Assembly (NCBI GenBank): GCA_910592205.1
Contig: CAJVPJ010001308.1
Location: 1-10,621 of the forward strand
Direction: 5' to 3'
Length of the DNA stretch: 10,621 bases
Origin: Paraglomus occultum
Taxonomy: Eukaryota; Glomeromycota; Glomeromycetes; Paraglomerales; Paraglomeraceae
Position 1 is the stretch's first letter. The number at the start of each line of letters is the position of its first letter. Under the pieces are notes generated by a model, which was not told the DNA's origin, made no database searches, and worked only from the letters and a program-made list of their open reading frames with translations. This document shows positions 7,491-10,621 of the stretch, piece by piece. The position numbers and the translations under genes were made by a program.

Positions 7491-8122
7491 AACATATAAT
7501 ATGATATGTGAGTGATAGAAAAGATTGTAAATTGTCAAGCGCTTTGAGTTATTGAATACGTCTAGATTCCGTAATTCATGTTCCCTGTAACAACGCAGTC
7601 AGTTTAATACCTGAATAACAGAGAAATCGCCCATAATTACGACTGATAGCATCGAAGAATACCAAACTATCAGGGGACGTTAAATACGCTTATTTGTTTA
7701 CAAACGCGACTGAGATTTCATCGAAAATGAAGACATTAGTACGTGTCGCGGATGTCATAGCATAAACAATGTCCAATTTGACCTTATAGACTTTCATGAA
7801 TTTGCAGATTAAAACAACAGATGTGCATGACTGTTGACGTGTCCTGTACGTTTTCGAAATTTCTTGTTGCAATCCCGATGAAGATAAGGAAGCTGCCACT
7901 GTGTTTAACGTCGTCGAATAACAAAATAACCGTTCCAATTATGCCAATTAAGCTAAAACGTCCATAGATTCAAGTTTATTTGTACATGCCATTACTTATT
8001 GTCTAATAAATTACTTTAATAGCGTGCGGTCCGAGTACTTAATAATCAACAATGCATAAATCAGTATACCATGATAATGAACTCGCCTATTCCTCATTCT
8101 ACTCGATCTCTCATTCACCACT

Positions 8123-8264
8123 CTCCTCATTCATTCACTTCCCTCACTCACTCACTCTTCTCATTCACTCACTTCCCTCACTCACCCACTCTCCTCATTC
8201 ACTCACTCTCTCATTTCCTCACTCACTCCACTCCTCATTCACTCACTCTTACTCTTAACTCATT
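8123..8264. repeat. 34-base pyrimidine-rich minisatellite
   Basis: Units start at 8123, 8157, 8191 and 8231, each opening with CT(C/T)CTCATTCA(T/C)TCAC. The first two are exactly 34 bases, the third is about 40 through an inserted TCTCATTTC-like block, and the fourth fades into single sequence. The plus strand has only C, T and A in the array, with no G, so the two strands are strongly skewed. Degenerate CTCATT pieces continue to about 8320 and precede the array from about 8096. Open frames of His/Ser/Leu repeats across it are a by-product of the repeat. Confidence 0.85.
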
Positions 8265-8320
8265 ATTCCACTCCGTTACTTTCTCCTCATTTTGACACAT
8301 ACTCATTAATTCTCATTCCA

Positions 8321-8809
8321 AGAACCGGAAGACAAGACTAGCAGACGTCAAATCTTCCCTTTTCCTTTTTTACTTACCCAAGCTACACATGTCAGATTCT
8401 AGTTAAGGCGGCGAGACTTACAACATAAAGTGTACAGCCGTAAAGAGCATTTGTGTGACTATGACGTGATTTTTGACATTTCGAGCCATGATACCCGCAA
8501 CGATTATGTAACAGAAAAATCGGTCAGGGCATCAGCATCAGCCTTTACTGTATAGTCTGCATAAATTTGTTAACAGAATTGTTACTTTTTTGGCCGAATA
8601 ACCGCAGACTGGGGTAAATTGACAAAATCTAACTACTAAGGTTCTCTGCAATAATTAAAATTTTTTATCGCACACTGTAAATATTAAGCTATTAACAAAT
8701 ACTGTAATCACAACGTCAAGCCTATTTTACATTCTAGATACAGTATCCATAGACTTTTATTTTTATTATATTGAAGCAACCGTTCCCCATTCTTTATCCG
8801 AATTGTTAG
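8321..8809. other. Gene-free stretch
   Basis: AT-rich DNA with no protein-like frame on either strand and no clear repeat. The right end becomes T- and C-rich (TGTCTTTTCTACAG just beyond, ending 8834), an acceptor-like run before the TPR-like piece. Confidence 0.4.
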
Positions 8810-8983
8810 TTGAAGTCTTATGTCTTTTCTACAGACTACAAACAAGCTGCGTCATGCTATGAAAGGAATTATGCTCAATTTCATGCGCTGGGCAATTTGT
8901 CGCTCGCGATACTTTATCTTGCGTACGAACAATGTACCCTAACGGTGTGTGAGCACCGTGACAAAGCAAAGTTATTTAGCCGA
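8810..8983 (+). pseudogene. Short TPR/Sel1-like coding fragment
   Basis: A plus-strand frame is open from 8810 and ends in TAA at 8984-8986. From 8837, just after the acceptor-like TTTTCTACAG, it reads YKQAASCYERN, then HALGNLSLAILYLAYEQ, then HRDKAKLFSR. The order 'A-x2-CYE', 'ALGNL-x-LA-x2-YL' and a later 'KA' is the pattern of a TPR (or related Sel1) helix pair. No ATG opens the piece and no matching upstream exon was found, so it is either an isolated last exon of a gene with a long intron or a relic. About 50 bases after the stop another plus-strand frame reads FAFADIANVVELLQSKT (about 9034-9083), which may be its continuation in a shifted frame. Confidence 0.35.
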
Positions 8984-8986
8984 TAA

Positions 8987-9652
8987 TTTACGTTCCTCGG
9001 TAGTTAATGAACGAATACGCCTTTGCTTGTGTTTGCGTTTGCGGATATAGCTAACGTCGTCGAGCTGCTGCAATCCAAAACATAAGGTATGTGTTCCTAA
9101 ACTGCTTTAATATTGTTACTTCATTACGCCGTTACCAAGTCAGGCTAAATGTGGATGCTACATGTGCGCATCAGCCAACTTTATTGCATAAATAATAAGT
9201 ACTGAGGTATTGTACGCGACTTCGCCAATTCATAAGAGGTTTTTCTATTCTAATGCTAAACACATCGTATAAAAACATCGCTACAACACACATGCTTGAA
9301 AACAAGTACTTGTTAAAATCATCGTCACAACACACTTTTAAGTTTTTAATGACATAATTATAACAATAAGAAAAAAATTTGGCTGTATTGAATATGAATA
9401 ATTCATGTCAAGTATGTATATTAATATTTAAGAATACTTAATAATTACATAAACATCCCCTTTGTGTCAATCTATAATACATAGTAATTCTATGCTTGTT
9501 GAGTTCAATTAATTAGCTGACTCTAAAACAGCAGCAAGTGGTCATACACCATTAATACTAACTTTGCTTCCACCAAACTAATTTATTAATTTTGGAACTC
9601 TTCTTCAGCTTAAAACCATGCTTATCTTGTTTATTAACCAAGGTTGTATTGT
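8987..9652. other. Gene-poor AT-rich stretch with minor repeats
   Basis: Apart from the short FAFADIANVVELLQ reading near 9034-9083 there is no supported coding sequence. A loose direct repeat (ACATCGCTACAACACAC near 9274 and TCATCGTCACAACACAC near 9320) flanks a perfect 14-base palindrome AACAAGTACTTGTT at 9301-9314. Nothing else stands out. Confidence 0.4.
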
Positions 9653-10150
9653 CTATATATATATGCAGCTCTTGTTCAACAATTTAATAGCTTTAAAATA
9701 TCTCTTTTTCCTAAATTTTATTTTGTAATATAAACCAAGACCAAATATGCCCACCCTTCCTTTTGATACAGCACAGACACAACTAATAGTTACATTAATA
9801 ATATAAATAACCAAGAACAATTTGTGTAATAGCATTTCTTGTTCAGCCACTTTAGGTGCCACATATTATTATGATTAATTATGTAAATTGCATCCCCATG
9901 TTCAATTGTCTTTGATATACCATTCAAACTGTATATTGCTTATTTTTCCAACTAATGCTTTCAACTAACTATAATTGCATTTTGCTCATCTTTGTCTATT
10001 TTGGCCATTTGTATAAAACCAACTAAGATGAATTTGTGCACTTGTTCAGCAGTTTTTTGATACAATTCAATCGCTTTTAGTTCATTTTTTTAATGCCAGT
10101 TCCATACTGATAACACACCAAGATCATATTGTGTTGTGTGATAACCTTAT
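9653..10150 (-). pseudogene. Decayed Sel1 repeats downstream of the intact array
   Basis: The minus strand continues the Sel1 gene past its stop as recognisable but broken repeats. QYDLG (about 10118-10132), YQKTAEQ (10041-10062), EHGDAI (about 9885-9903), VAEQ (about 9837-9850) and GLGLYYK (about 9722-9745) are the conserved anchor points of Sel1 units, but they lie in different frames with stops between. Examples of damage are the loss of two bases in the LGVCYQ codons and of an A in the run before 'NELKA'. The spacing departs from the 108-base period of the intact part. These are most simply the former 3' part of the same gene, released from selection after the new stop. One minus-strand frame (9653-9862) is still open for about 69 codons but has lost the repeat structure over most of its length. 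Confidence 0.65.
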
Positions 10151-10621
10151 TCAACTGTTATTTGATAAACCTTGTTCAGCAGCCTTCTGATACCAGTAAA
10201 TTGCCTTCTGTTCATCTTTTTCTATTCCAATTCCATATTCATAACACAAACCAAGACGATTTTGTGCATGAGTATGTCTTTGTTCAGCTGCTCTTTGATA
10301 CCATTCAACTGCCTCTTCTTCATCTTGTTCAACTCCAATTCCATGTGCATAACACAAACCAAGATTAAATTGTGCATTAGCATATCCTTGCTCAGCTGCC
10401 TTCTGATACCATTCAACTGCCTTTTGCTCATTTTTTTCTATTCCTGTTCCATCCTGATAACACACACCAAGACTGAACTGTGCATCAGCATATCCTAGTT
10501 CAGCCAATTTTTGATATCTTTCAACTGCCTTTAGTTCATGTTTGTCTCCTCTGGTTCTATTCTCATAATACCTACTGAGAAGGTTTTGTGCATGAGCATG
10601 TCTTTGTTTAGCTGCTCTTTG
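10151..10621 (-). CDS. Sel1-like repeat protein, C-terminal part, cut by the right window edge
   Basis: The minus strand is open from the window edge to TGA at 10151-10153: 156 residues and no ATG required, since the 5' part lies outside. It consists of a little over four 36-residue Sel1 units, each close to 'A(V/I)EWYQ(K/R)AAEQGYANAQ' then 'LG-x-CY-x2-G-x-GIE-K-(D/N)-EQK'. The first unit in view (QNLLSRYYENRTRGDKHELK) is the most diverged. At DNA level the AAE blocks recur at 10171, 10279, 10387, 10495 and 10603, exactly 108 bases apart. Sel1 repeats form TPR-like solenoids that bind other proteins, often in signalling; in these fungi they often occur alone or next to kinase domains. There is no signal peptide in view. 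The protein ends abruptly in LSNNS inside a repeat, so this C-terminus is probably new. Confidence 0.85.
   Translation of the reverse strand, partial: QRAAKQRHAHAQNLLSRYYENRTRGDKHELKAVERYQKLAELGYADAQFSLGVCYQDGTGIEKNEQKAVEWYQKAAEQGYANAQFNLGLCYAHGIGVEQDEEEAVEWYQRAAEQRHTHAQNRLGLCYEYGIGIEKDEQKAIYWYQKAAEQGLSNNS

Larger units (their letters stand above)
6770..8122. other. Intergenic region upstream of the kinase gene
   Basis: Holds the 5' flank of the minus-strand kinase gene, a diverged direct duplication in the middle (listed separately) and AT-rich DNA. On the minus strand around 7690-7960 two frames of 60-80 codons overlap, but neither starts with a good ATG or shows a known motif. No gene can be supported. 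Confidence 0.4.

Noticed and set aside
7690-7960. Minus-strand frame of 82 codons and a second overlapping frame reading GTVILLFDDVKHSGSFLIF
   Set aside because: Neither begins with a convincing ATG, no motif is recognised, and two open frames over the same bases cannot be told apart. Possibly a relic, but not supportable.
8052-8295. Two overlapping plus-strand ORFs rich in His, Ser, Leu and Pro
   Set aside because: They only translate the 34-base minisatellite; the absence of G in the repeat keeps several frames free of stops.
9301-9314. Perfect 14-base palindrome AACAAGTACTTGTT
   Set aside because: A single short palindrome in AT-rich DNA is expected by chance now and then; there is no second site and no gene close by that it could control.
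10129-10498. Plus-strand ORFs across the Sel1 region
   Set aside because: Antisense shadows of the 108-base Sel1 repeats; their repetitive products mirror the repeat and have no independent support.

Overview
The window looks like nuclear DNA of a filamentous fungus, most likely an arbuscular mycorrhizal fungus (Glomeromycotina) or a close relative. Three things point there: a protein-kinase gene whose N-lobe carries the 'LDxFI ... WIPY' lead-in and a small CxxC zinc-ribbon-like motif, as in the large kinase families of these fungi; a Sel1-repeat gene of the same style; and short GT-AG introns. No ribosome binding sites or operons are visible. The lineage call is inference from protein style, not from a search.

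Layout. (1) 1-818, minus: the first 272 codons of an unrecognised helical protein that runs off the left edge. (2) 819-4140: mostly gene-poor DNA with several plus-strand pieces that read like coding sequence but do not join into an intact gene: a two-helix membrane ORF (1152-1391), TPR-like pieces interrupted by frameshifts (1904-2312 and around 2639-2732), an 88-codon ATG ORF (3287-3553) and an ATG-less 84-codon terminal-exon-like frame (3886-4140). (3) 4319-6769, minus: the main object, a four-exon gene I assembled by hand. All introns are phase 0, all exon lengths are multiples of three, and the 741-residue product is a tandem array of kinase N-lobe-like modules ending in one complete kinase. 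(4) 6770-8122: non-coding, with a diverged direct duplication (about 7053-7270 and 7341-7490). (5) 8123-8264: a G-free 34-base minisatellite. (6) 8810-8983, plus: a short TPR/Sel1-like coding fragment. (7) 9653-10150, minus: decayed Sel1 repeats. (8) 10151 to the right edge, minus: an intact Sel1 array with a 108-base period, entering from outside the window.

The most interesting signal is the kinase gene. Three incomplete N-lobes, two of them preceded by a zinc-ribbon-like motif, lie ahead of a kinase that keeps all its catalytic residues. The introns recur at one homologous codon position just after the alpha-C glutamate position, which suggests growth by exon duplication. A fourth copy of that position holds a 42-base GT...AG stretch that is in frame and stop-free, so it is either a very short intron or an intron absorbed into coding sequence. 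The repeat-protein genes and relics around it suggest a fast-turnover region of repeat and signalling families. No functional link between the genes can be shown from this window.
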